A stretch of DNA of 64,000 bases from Riptortus pedestris. Taxonomy: Eukaryota > Arthropoda > Insecta > Hemiptera > Alydidae. This document shows, in pieces, positions 1 to 9,409 of the stretch. Numbering within the stretch: position 1 is the stretch's first letter; each line of letters begins with the position of its first letter. The stretch is from positions 126,769,001 to 126,833,000 of the forward strand of contig CM032233.1 of assembly GCA_019009955.1 (NCBI GenBank), written 5' to 3'. The notes beneath the pieces are model-generated. The model did not search any database, had not been told where the DNA came from, and saw nothing but the letters and a program-made list of their open reading frames with translations. The position numbers and the translations under genes were made by a program.

Positions 1-9
1 GCTTCTTCA

Positions 10-700
10 TCAGAAAGGCTTGAGTGGTAAGCATTGTGTAATTTTTTTTATACTGCACTGGCTGTTCAAATAAACCCGTTTTGATTTTTTCCTATTGTAA
101 TGGCTTTCAGAAGCATACAACCCTGATATAAATTCTCTAATCTTTTCTTTCTTTGCAATGCTTTTTCCACTTTTTCTATCGCCGCCTCTACGTTTATCAA
201 TTGCAACTCCAGAATTCACATTTTTAAGAATTGTTGCTAACCTAGTTCGCCCAAGTTTTGTAATGGATATGAAGATTTCTTTACAGACTGGAATGCGTTT
301 ACTACTGATTGCTGAAGGAATAAAGTACTGAACTGAGAATGAATGTTTGGCTGATACTGATTGCTCACCACGTTCCTTACGGGGCCGACGCCTCTTCACT
401 GCTCTAAGATTAACTAAGCTGGCTACAATATTGTCCTGTCGTATTTTCTCAGAGATTTTGAAAAGTTAATCACAGAGTTTTTTAACATCTCTCGGCCTAA
501 TTTGACAACACATCAAACTTTTTGTGTTATGTTTGCAGGGACAACAACGAACAATGCTGATCCTGTTGGAGCTGAATATCTGCTAAGCTTAGCTGTCTCA
601 ACTTTAGATGTTACCTTTCTTTTTTTTCTTGAACCATTGTTGATTGAGGAAATAGGCACTCCACCATCCAACTCACTAACTGAAAATTCTTCCATCACTA
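10..700 (-). pseudogene. Broken transposon-associated ORF of an uncharacterised arthropod family
   Basis: An open frame runs leftwards from about 464 to a stop near 10 (about 150 codons). It is lysine/arginine-rich, with segments KRRRPRKERGEQ, RIPVCKEIFIS, RRGGDRKS and SESHYNRKKSKRVYL in that order. This order resembles a widespread, multi-copy arthropod protein family of unknown function that I associate with mobile DNA (family recognition from memory, not searched). An in-frame TAA at about 465 separates it from related upstream sequence (VKKLCD before the stop, KISEKIRQDN after it). A further basic piece (KKRKVTSKVETAK) lies in another frame at 600-690, so the copy is disrupted. The frame ends close to the window edge and the rest of the protein is absent. 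It may be a decayed mobile-element gene; a degenerate host exon is the alternative. Confidence 0.4.
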
Positions 701-740
701 AAACAGTTTATTTTACAAATAAAACATGAGATCATTACTA

Positions 741-1440
741 ATTTTCACAGAGCACATTATGACAACATAACCTGTACCACTGATCATTCAACACAACCTA
801 GTCACATGACTCATTGAACCAATCAGAACACTTCGCTGGCTGACTCCCATTGGTGGTTGGACAAAATATCATTTGACCCAAACGCAGGCGTGGACTTAAC
901 ACAGTTTGATGTGAACTCATGATTTTCTGACTCAATTTACATGGGACATAACATTTTTAGACGCCTTTTGCTATGTATATGTGGATAGGATTCAGTGAGA
1001 CCTAAAAAATTATGTGCATAACTCAATATTGGATTTTTTGTGACAAAACACGTTTTGATTTGTCACTCCTCATATATGTGCCCTATTGTAGTGGGCAGTT
1101 CCTGTTGGGTCCTCAGTCATTGGAGGCGTTATTTTTGGGCTCCCTTGTTTTGTTTTTTTTGGTTTTGGACGCATATTGTGATTGCGTGGAGCATCACTGT
1201 AAGCCGTTCGAGATGCCCTACCTCCAACTAGTATATATTGGCTTACACTATTTATTTATTTCACACCAGACAAGGACTTAAACTTATTAGTATAGGAAAT
1301 ATGCATATCAATAATAACTTGATATTCTATATGTTCACCATTGGGTATACATTCCGTTGCTTCCTGTGTTTATTTATGATTTATTATGATTATTTATTAT
1401 TGAGTTTGACTTGATGTTTCATCAATAGACTTTTGGTCCC
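741..1440. other. Unassigned stretch; right part probably the 3' internal region of an LTR element
   Basis: 740-990 holds nothing recognised. From about 990 to 1440 the sequence leads directly into a polypurine tract and LTR, so it is probably the non-coding 3' end of an LTR retrotransposon. Open frames at 1012-1281 show no motif that I recognise. Confidence 0.3.
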
Positions 1441-1451
1441 GGGGGAGGGGG
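1441..1451 (+). promoter_or_regulatory. Polypurine tract upstream of a 3' LTR
   Basis: GGGGGAGGGGG directly abuts a TG-starting block (TGATGTAATG). This is the arrangement expected where plus-strand DNA synthesis is primed at the 3' LTR of a retrotransposon. The position and composition are seen; the role is inferred. Confidence 0.5.
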
Positions 1452-2015
1452 TGATGTAATGAAATTCACATTGCATTACATAAGCCCATTATAAATGACC
1501 ATATATTTTATATTGTGAGTATTCCCAGCACAGAGCACATTAAGTTTAATATGTATGAATGATTAAATGTATTGTTTTTACCTTTAAATAAGAATTATAT
1601 CCAATTTGGAGTGAAGACACTATGCATTTTTATAGATACCGCAGATGGATTTTGATAATAACAGCCACAGCTCTTAACGTCGGTACACTAAGTAACAATA
1701 CGGATGAATTTCGATAATTAATTCCCGTTAAATGCACTTTTTGAGTATATTTCAATCACAGTTCAAAGTTCACTGCCGGATTAGGCCTATATAAGGACCC
1801 CCTCACGACGGATTAAGATCACTCATATTCGGCATTCTCTGGAGGGGAGACCCTTGTTGGTGGAACACTGGTAATCCTTTTGCCAGATCCGGCCTGTCTG
1901 ACCAGTCTACTGCCTGTACTACTTCTCATGGCTAAGTCAGCACTTCCATTAAACAGCTAAGTGTTTCAATTGTAATATAGTCTAGGTATAATTAAGTGTC
2001 CCCATTATATTTTCA
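1452..2015 (+). mobile_element. Probable 3' LTR of a retrotransposon
   Basis: The block begins TGATGTAATG immediately after a polypurine tract. It contains a strong TATA box (TATATAAG at 1788-1795) about 335 bases in, followed by a GC-richer stretch typical of an LTR R region (CCCCCTCACGACGG just downstream). No coding frame is present. The right boundary is uncertain: no clear CA end or target duplication was identified, and sequence becomes simple AT-rich DNA by about 2015. No matching 5' LTR lies in the window. Confidence 0.4.
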
Positions 2016-2077
2016 AAGGTGCCTCTTCATTTTAATTATTAATAATTATTATTGGAGAATATTTTAATTATAAATAA

Positions 2078-2080
<3 letters not shown>

Positions 2081-2145
<65 letters not shown>
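2081..2145. repeat. (TA)n microsatellite
   Basis: About 65 bases of near-pure TA dinucleotide with one G interruption, just right of the LTR candidate. Confidence 0.95.
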
Positions 2146-2905
2146 TTGAATTATGACTTGTGTCGATTGTTGGTAGCCCTTCCTAAATTCTTGTTAGTGG
2201 TTTGGTTATGGGATTTTTCATATATTACAGCTTCCACTGCTTATCGCCGCAGCCAGATCGCAACAATTTTAATTCCCTAGAAAACTGCAGAAAGCACCTG
2301 GATCAGTTTTTCGGCAATAAGTCTAGGACATTATATTAAAATGGAATGTTTCCAAAAGATGGAGTTGGTTATCAAACAATATGGTAATTTATTGATACAT
2401 CGGCCTTAACTGAATGTAAAAATAGGATTCATGTTAAAAGAAAACCTTGTTAAAAGTTCACAATTTTGCTACCAGAGTGTGCTAGTGTCATGGGATTTGT
2501 GTTTTAGCAGGAGTCTAGGGAGTATATAGATCTGACAGCTCCTCAAGATGACTAATGACTTAAACTCCATCAACAGACAAGAGACCAATGATGATATGGC
2601 TCTACTCCTCCCCTACCAGGTATAATTAGGCCAACCATCTAACGTACTAGGATATCTGATTCAAAGTCCTCATTGGTTAGTGGAGGTTGTATGTGGAATT
2701 GATCGCAACTACATATGTATCTCCTTCTTGGGGGTGATTAAAGATCTCCAAGGGCTACAATGCCAAATTGGGAGGGGGGGGGTAGGTACACAGAGATGAG
2801 TAATTTGGATTTTTTGCTCCCCCTCCCCAAATTTGCTCATTAACTTAAATCTACAAACATTGATAACATTTCATATTCTGAATATCATGGACATTTAGTT
2901 ATTCA
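2146..2905. other. No recognisable feature
   Basis: AT-rich DNA with short G/C runs near 2775-2830. No coding frame of note and no match to the other repeat families of the window. Confidence 0.5.
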
Positions 2906-2997
2906 TTAACACGTTAATCGCCATGATAATATCAGAAAGATTTTCACAACAATTATTTTTCAAAAATTGTTTTCAACTGAAACAATATACCATTATA

Positions 2998-3944
2998 CAG
3001 GGTCCGGCAAAAAAACCTCCCTGATTTCAATAGGCATTTGCAAAAAGAATAAGAAACATACAGAACAATTACTTATATTTGTGAATAGCCTATATAATGC
3101 CATTTTACAACACTTAGTATTCTTTACTTGGTTTTGAAAATTATGTCAGATAAATGATGTCCCCCATTGTTAAGACATTCACGAAGTCTTTCCCTGAAGT
3201 TGTCCATAGTTCTTCGTGTACCTTCCCTTGGAATGGCTGCCACTTCCTGCCTAATGACATCTTTTAGTTCTTGCAGAGTTCTGGGACGATGTTTGTACAC
3301 TTTAGCCTTTAGATAGCCCCACAGAAAGAAATCACAATTTGATAAGTCGGGTGACCTTGGGGGCCAGGAAATGTCTCCTCTTAAAGAAACAAGACGTCCA
3401 GGGGACAACTCTCTTAACATTTCCATGGACCGCCGAGCAGTGTGAGCTGTGGCTCCGTCCTGTTGGAACCAAACTTCTTCTTCCTCATGGTCTATAACAA
3501 ACTGGTTGATCTTGGGTTGGAGAAATGTCTCTATCATGTGACAATAGCGATCGGCATTGACCGTTACTGTTTGTCCATCTTCTTCAAAAAAGTACGGTCC
3601 CCAAACACCAAATTCCGCAATGGCGCACCAAACTGTGACTCTTGGGCTGTGTAGTGGTTGTTGATGGAGTTCCCTAGGATTTTCTGCAGCCCAGTAGCGG
3701 AAATTCTGTTTGTTAACAGATCCACACATGTGGAAGTGGGCTTCATCAGAAGAAATTAAGACAGCATCTGGGGAAATGTTTTGTAAAATGTCATCACATG
3801 CAGCCCTTCGAGTTTCATAATCTGAACACTGAAAATGGCACGTACGCCGCTACGGAACAATACCCCCTCCACATCTCTACCCCCACTACAACTCACGCGG
3901 TGGCTTGCTCAAACCGGGGAGGTTTTTTTGCTGGACCCTGTATA
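2998..3944 (-). mobile_element. Tc1/mariner-type element, internally deleted, nested in the piggyBac MITE
   Basis: Inverted ends read ACAGGGTCCGGCAAAAAAAC on the left and, complemented, ACAGGGTCCAGCAAAAAAAC on the right, each continuing into CTCCC, about 27 bases with one mismatch. TA dinucleotides flank both sides. The element is about 950 bases and carries only the catalytic part of a transposase on its minus strand. It interrupts the surrounding TTAA-flanked MITE, so it is the younger insertion. Confidence 0.8.
3127..3849 (-). pseudogene. mariner/Tc3-like DDE transposase, C-terminal two thirds
   Basis: Cut-and-paste transposase fragment. The frame starts just after an in-frame TAG near 3850 and runs about 240 codons to the stop. 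The catalytic core is visible in order: first acidic motif SSDEAHFH, then VWCAIAEFGVWGP, second motif VWFQQDGATAHTAR, third motif WPPRSPDLSNCDFFLWG, then KAKVY. The three acidic residues of the triad appear present. The N-terminal helix-turn-helix DNA-binding region (about 110-130 residues in full-length members) is missing, so this copy cannot act alone. The frame is otherwise unbroken, which suggests recent decay. A start at the internal ATG near 3729 would remove the first catalytic motif and is not preferred. Confidence 0.85.
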
Positions 3945-4172
3945 ACTATGTTTATTTCATTTTATTGTTTGTAGTAAGCCAAGAAATTTTCAAGTTTTGT
4001 TCCTGATAGGCCAAGCTTTCGAAACATAATGCAAATGTATCGTTTGTGTCGGACATCTGTGATTGACGAGGCCTTCTACCAAATCGCGTATGTCAGACAT
4101 ATGTCTGATATGGCTCATGTAGAACTTCTTAGCGTCAGAGACATATGACTGACATGGCGATTAACGTGTTAA

Positions 4173-5105
4173 TGAACATACACACAGATACATGCAAACT
4201 TGAATTAATGCCACAGGCTTACGTTTTTTACCAATTGATCTAAAATTAGATAAAATTGAAATGAACACCTAAAATTATTTTTATAATAATAATAATAATA
4301 ATAAATATCTAAAATAGTATACTTTCAAAAATGGTTGTTTGTTATGATATATTTCAAAACATTAATGGTCAGTGACCTTTTGTTATCTATTGTGCAATGA
4401 CATCTAATTAGACTTCATATAAAAACTAATCTTAAAATAGGTGAAAGATAAATAGACAGGTACTGAAAGGGTTGGTATCAGGTAAAGGACTAGTCAGCTG
4501 AAAAGAATGGTTAATCGAACCAATATAGTAAGAAAAAGGGCATTTGTATGCCGCCTAGTGGCACCAGAAAATATTAAAGATTCCAGAAAGCATCAACAGA
4601 TGACCCCAATGAAAAATAGAGCAAAAAAGCCAAAAGAAATAGAGAAAACAAAAGATAAAATAAAAAGGAGCTACTGAAATTGCTCTCATGACATAATAAT
4701 ACAAAAATTCCTTTAAATCTTTGCAAATCATAGTAAATGACTGTCAAATACATAATCAGTTTGAATTTTAACATTTCATATCTATATACAAACACACATA
4801 TGGAGGTTGCTGACATGACAAAATTACACAAAAATTCCTTCAAATCTTTGTGCCTTGGCTTCATTAAAAAGCAAAGCACTATGTAGGAGTAAATATAATG
4901 TGTTAAGTATCTGTAAATATGATGTTGAATCAATTATAATAACGATTGTGGGAGCTGGGGCTATTACTTAATTTAATTAATGAAATTATTAATCCAGTTT
5001 CATTTAAAATATATCCTATTACTTTTAAGTGATTTTTTTTTTGTCGGCCTCCTTAGTTCTTTTTTTGGTTTTACTGTTGTAATAGTTTTGTTTTTTCAAA
5101 AGTAC
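4173..5105. other. No gene; AT-rich with a short (AAT)n run
   Basis: (AAT)n occurs near 4286-4302. Two segments (about 4680-4730 and 4810-4855) share an acaaaaattcctt-type block, suggesting an old local duplication. The minus-strand open frame at 4574-4933 is hydrophobic by AT composition and is not considered coding. Confidence 0.5.
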
Positions 5106-6075
5106 AAAGGTTTTTAGCAGATTTCCATTAAGGGATATCAGCTATTGAGGTCATGTTCATGACACAATTTTTGAAAAATTTCTTCAGATGTCCATCGATC
5201 CTACCCAGGAGATGATGAAAATGAGGTCCGTTCAAAATGATATATATATATATAACGCTGTTAACGCTCTTGTAGTTACAATTTTTGTTTGATCGTTACC
5301 AAAATCGATATTTAAAAGTTCTATGTAAAAAGAAAGATCAAGTTCATTAATGGGTAAAATGCGACCAGTAGGAGAGGGGGAGGGGAGTTTAGAGGGGGAA
5401 TTTCCGAAAATTCGAAATATCTCTGTTACTTTATGTCAGATCAAAAAATTATATAGAACCAATCTTATTGCAAATTGAATGTACTATAAATATTATTATA
5501 TATTAATACATTTATTCTCTATCTTGAATATTATCCAAGATATTTACATTTTTCAGTTTTGAGCCTTCAGCAAACCCCCACTTCTACTCTTGTCATATTA
5601 ACAATAACCTGTTGTATTATGAACCACTTCATTACAAGGTTAAATACTAAATATTGTTTTCATGGAACTTTTACTTTGTGACAAATATGTTCTGTTGACC
5701 CCCTCCCTCCCTTCTTTTGTTCTTGGATTACTAAAATTTGAGTGATTGAGATAAAACTGATTCTGATTCATTACAAATTACAGCAGTAGCTTTAGTAAAT
5801 TGTTTTCAATAGAATTCATATGTTATTTCCAGATATATTTCATTAACTGTATGTCTTTCCAGTCTATCTACCTATTCAGCGCTACAAGGTTGGCTTTCTG
5901 TTGTAGAGATTATTAACTTGTATTGAAAATTGACTGAAAGATTTCTCATTACCGTTTGTATTTATTCACTTAACATTCACGGTAGTGTTACCTGCATGTA
6001 TTTATCTATTGCAAACCTTCACATGGGAAATCTGCTTAGTTTACGCAGCCCCTGTGTGACGGACTTTTTATTATT
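5106..6075 (+). repeat. R1 dispersed repeat, near full-length copy (a)
   Basis: Unclassified ~970-bp repeat found many times in the window. The left end carries TAGCAGATTTCC followed by a GGGATATCAGCTATTGAGG block. The middle has ATGAGGTCCGTTCAAAAT, a short TA run and AGATCAAGTTCATTAATG; then comes AAACCCCCACTTCTACTC. The right end is TCTGCTTAGTTTACGCAGCC followed by a tgacggactttt-type end. No coding frame is conserved between copies. This copy and the one at 31131-32107 define both ends. Confidence 0.7.
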
Positions 6076-6423
6076 AACTCTACTAGGACCTATGATATTA
6101 TACATGCTTAAAACAACAGATTAATCTGGTTATATTTAACATTCTGCCAGTTGTCTTTACCAAAGTCCCAAGATAGTCATGTTTCATTTCGGTGTGGTCC
6201 CGGATCCTGTTAGTATGATTTGAATGATGAAACTCAAATACTAAGCACCTTAGAAAAATCGCTAATTAAGAACCTCCTGGATGATGGACTTTTTTTATTT
6301 GATCTTCTGCCCATTCTCAGTGTTTTTTGAATGCTACAATAAACCCTAGTGTTTTGGGTCACCAATAATTATAAACAATAATAATATACTCTGTGTATTT
6401 TGTGATTGTTGTATTTAGAATAA
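6076..6423. other. No recognisable feature
   Basis: AT-rich spacer between R1 copy a and the F1 foldback; nothing assigned. Confidence 0.5.
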
Positions 6424-7142
6424 ACAGGATATCCCAACTTCCCGTGCCACTCCCCTTAAAATCTCCAATTAGTTTAATGGTCTGTCATAATTGGGACTCC
6501 TGAAGAATCCTTTCAGTCCATATTCAAGCTCCAAACCTTCTCCAGCGACCATAACTTTGGAATTTCCAATGGAATGCAATACTTTTTATGACGGATTCTT
6601 GTAGAAAATCAAATTCTAAAGTGAGTTTATATCAGTGAATTTTTCGATTTGAAGCATCCTTTAGCAGTGAAATGCACAAATCTTTATTTCAGAAATGTGC
6701 CAATTTATTGGAAAATGACATAAAAATTGTAGCCATCATAATTATATTCAAAACAAGTCTAGGAAGAGGAATGAATTATGAAAAAAAAAAAATAAATAAA
6801 TAAATAAAACGAAATAACTCTTCTTATGTTGATGTTATTTAATGTAAACATTTTTTTGGATTCATTCAAGATTGCTTTTGCGTTATTTTGTTCTAAACAC
6901 TTTTTTTTTCAGAATCAATTCTATTCCCATGGACTTTTATCAAAGATAAATTTGTTAGCTACAACTAAGAGGAATGGATTCTGAAACAAAAAGACGTCAA
7001 TGGGGGAAGGAGTTGATTCTAAAAAAAAAGAAAATAAAAGCAAAAAAAGTGTTTAGAACGAAATAAAGTAAAGTATTCTTGATTGAATCCAGAAAAAATG
7101 TTTAATTCAAAAAACATCAACATAATAAGTGTTATTTTGTTT

Positions 7143-7230
<88 letters not shown>

Positions 7231-7540
7231 AAATTCAGAATTCATTCCTCTTCCCATAGACTTGTTTCAAATATAAATTTGTTGGCTACAACTTTTATGT
7301 CGTAGCATTTTTTTATAAAAGGCCTGTTTCTGGAATAAATAATAGTAAGTTTTACGTTTAAAATATGTGTCAAATCAAAAAATTCACAGATATAAACTCT
7401 TTTTAGAATTTGATTTTCTACAAGAATCCGTCATAAAAAATAGGGGATTCCATTGGAAATTCCCAATCTCAGCCTTTTATTAATAAAATTGACATTTATA
7501 AGGAGGGGGGGGGGTGGCACGGGAAATTCGGACACCCTGT
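6424..7540. mobile_element. F1 foldback element, 1.1 kb imperfect palindrome
   Basis: The ends are inverted: ACAGGATATCC at 6424 and, complemented, ACAGGGTGTCC ending at 7540. The two arms can be matched almost along their whole length (about 520-550 bases each). Examples are the tagaaaatcaaattcta block near 6603 against its complement near 7410, the tgttctaaacact block near 6890 against 7050, and agaatcaatt near 6912 against 7015. The loop is about 60 bases around 6940-7000. The right arm has gained a CT and a TA microsatellite (7147-7228). A further piece of one arm is present at 62145-62407. No coding frame is present, so it is a non-autonomous foldback transposon. Confidence 0.75.
7147..7228. 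repeat. (CT)n followed by (TA)n microsatellite in F1
   Basis: About 30 bases of CT repeat pass directly into about 50 bases of TA repeat inside the right arm of the foldback; the left arm has A-rich DNA at the equivalent place. Confidence 0.9.
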
Positions 7541-7555
7541 ATGTATATATATATA

Positions 7556-7598
7556 TTAGCATTCAAAGGGTAGGGCAGGTGCCACCATCCACAATATT
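7556..7598 (+). repeat. Direct repeat copy 1 flanking the RTE fragment
   Basis: A 43-base block containing TTAGCATTCAAAGGGTAGGG and GTGCCACCATCCACAATATT follows a short TA run. It is identical to 9010-9052. Confidence 0.95.
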
Positions 7599-8957
7599 TA
7601 ATGGAAGGGTTGGACAAAGAAACACTGGAGAAGAAAGCATTATGGGGCCTTATACTTATGGCAGACGAAACGAAGGAGGAAACAAAATCATAAACTTTTC
7701 ATTCTCCCAGAAATTGAAAATTGAAAATACTTTCTTCAAAGATAAACCCCAAAATAAATGGACTTGGGAATCACCAAAAGGACAAAAGTTTCAAATAGAC
7801 TATATTCTTTGTAGCAGTATGAAGAGTATAAAAAACCTAAGAATTATAAATAAATTTGATTTTAACTCAGACCACAGACTAGTAAGAATGGTACTATCTA
7901 TAGATAAATTCAAGAAGCAAAGGCCATTCTATGCTAAAACTAAAAATGCCACCACACTATTGGCTAAAAGCGATCAAGAGGCATTTCAAAGAAACTTAGA
8001 GCTTAATATCAATAGAGTTAAAGGAGATTCAGGCTCAAATTTTACTAGTCCAGCCGACTTGATCCAACATAAATATAATAGCCTGATTGATGCTTTAAAG
8101 TCCACAAGGTGTGAAATTCAAAGCCAGTGTTCATCCTCCTATGTCAACAAGCTTTCAACTAATACTCTTTCACTCATTGCCAAGAGAAGAAGCATGATAG
8201 GCAAAGAGAATAAAACAAAACAATTGTCATATATAAACAATCTAATAAGGAAGAAAATTAAAGAAGACTTAAGGAATTATCGAGAAAATGTGGTAAAAAG
8301 TATACTGGAATCAACGAAGTCAGTTAAGAAAATAAGGGCGGAACTCTCATATGGTAAACATTGGCTTCCTTCCTTAACAAATACACAGGGTGAAAGCATT
8401 ACTATAAGGAAAAATCTAATCCTAGAGGCCACAGACTTCTTCAAGAAACTCTATAATAGTAACATACAAGAGGAAACAACACATAGTCAGCACTACAACG
8501 AGTCACAAGAAACTTTCCCAAGTATCCTTAGAGATGAAATTATGGCAGTGCTGAAAAATTTAAACCCCAACAAAAGTCCAGGCCCAGATGGGATAACGAA
8601 TGACCTATTGATAACTGGAGGAGAGAGAATAGCCACAGAACTTTGTGAGATATTTAATCTTATCCTAGAGCATGGAATCATCCCGGCAGAATGGAAAACC
8701 ACTAAAACAATATTATTACATAAAAAAGGTGATAGGCATTTAATAGACAATTACAGGCCGATATCCCTATGCTCGACTATATCAAAAGTCTTTTCAGGAG
8801 TCCTGAAGAAACGAATCACACAGACAATATCGGATTCACTAACACCAGATCAAGCAGGGTTTCGTAAAGGGTTTTCTGTAATAGACCATTTACATTCTAT
8901 GAGGCAATTAATAGAAAAAGCTAGGGAATATAATATTCCAGTGTACCTATGTTTTAT

Positions 8958-8973
<16 letters not shown>
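7599..8973 (+). pseudogene. RTE-clade LINE fragment: endonuclease C-terminus, linker and N-terminal reverse transcriptase
   Basis: Open frame of about 455 codons from a non-LTR retrotransposon polyprotein. Visible in order: the end of an APE-type endonuclease (YGRRNEGG, then NKWTWESPKGQKFQIDYIL, then SDHRLV), a lysine-rich linker, and reverse transcriptase motifs from KSPGPDGITNDLL through IPAEWKTTKTILLHKKGD, NYRPISLCSTISKV and DQAGFRKGFSVIDHL to PVYLCFIDF. It stops at the start of the first catalytic motif, exactly where a (TA)n array begins. The catalytic YADD region, the C-terminus and the N-terminal half of the endonuclease are missing. Motif style fits the RTE/BovB clade. The methionine upstream at 7453 lies in the F1 foldback and is not the real start. 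Confidence 0.85.

Positions 8974-9009
<36 letters not shown>
8974..9009. repeat. (TA)n array truncating the RTE fragment
   Basis: Pure TA dinucleotides replace the sequence after the FIDF codons of the reverse transcriptase. Confidence 0.95.
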
Positions 9010-9013
<4 letters not shown>

Positions 9014-9052
9014 CATTCAAAGGGTAGGGCAGGTGCCACCATCCACAATATT
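9010..9052 (+). repeat. Direct repeat copy 2 flanking the RTE fragment
   Basis: Same 43 bases as 7556-7598, again directly after a TA run. It lies about 120 bases downstream of the GOSR1 stop codon, so it is probably the original locus sequence. Confidence 0.95.
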
Positions 9053-9171
9053 ACGTTTTGGAAGTAACTAATTACAATCAAGTGGAAGAATAGACTATTT
9101 TCATGAAAAATAATTATTCAACCATACATAAAAAATTCAAAAATATGTATATGTTTATATCTATAATACAA

Positions 9172-9409
9172 TCAATGGAATGCATATGACAGTAGTAAGA
9201 AGGTACATACAAATACAATTATTCCAATAATAATAGAGTCTCGTCTCTTGTGAAGGTTAATACGCTGAACCAAGCTATTAGCGACAGGCAATCTGCTGGC
9301 GATATCATGAAGTCTGGTTTGTAATCTCTTCATACTTAATCTCTGTGATATGAGCTGGTCACGTGTTTCAACTGCAATATTTATTTGATCATCAATGAGC
9401 CTAGAAGAA
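9172..9409 (-). other. GOSR1: GOSR1 exon: SNARE motif and membrane anchor
   Basis: Acceptor ATCCTTTTTCAG precedes the exon; the stop TGA is at 9172-9174. The exon codes SRLIDDQINIAVETRDQL, the SNARE core with LANSL-type region, the basic NLHKRRDS stretch and about 18 hydrophobic residues. No clear AATAAA lies within about 110 bases downstream. Confidence 0.93.

Larger units (their letters stand above)
2910..4168. mobile_element. piggyBac-type MITE with TTAA duplications, split by a later insertion
   Basis: Perfect inverted ends CACGTTAATCGCCATG (2910-2925) and its complement (4153-4168) are flanked on both sides by TTAA (2906-2909 and 4169-4172). TTAA target duplication is the signature of the piggyBac superfamily. 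Without the mariner-type element inserted at 2998-3944 the MITE would be only about 310 bases. No transposase belonging to it is present, so it is non-autonomous. Confidence 0.7.

Noticed and set aside
4574..4933. 119-residue minus-strand membrane-like frame
   Set aside because: Composition is that of AT-rich random sequence, with phenylalanine, leucine and tyrosine runs; no splice context, homology or conserved motif.
7453..7600. N-terminal extension of the LINE frame from the methionine at 7453
   Set aside because: This part lies in the F1 foldback and the 43-base direct repeat, so it is a fortuitous fusion of frames.
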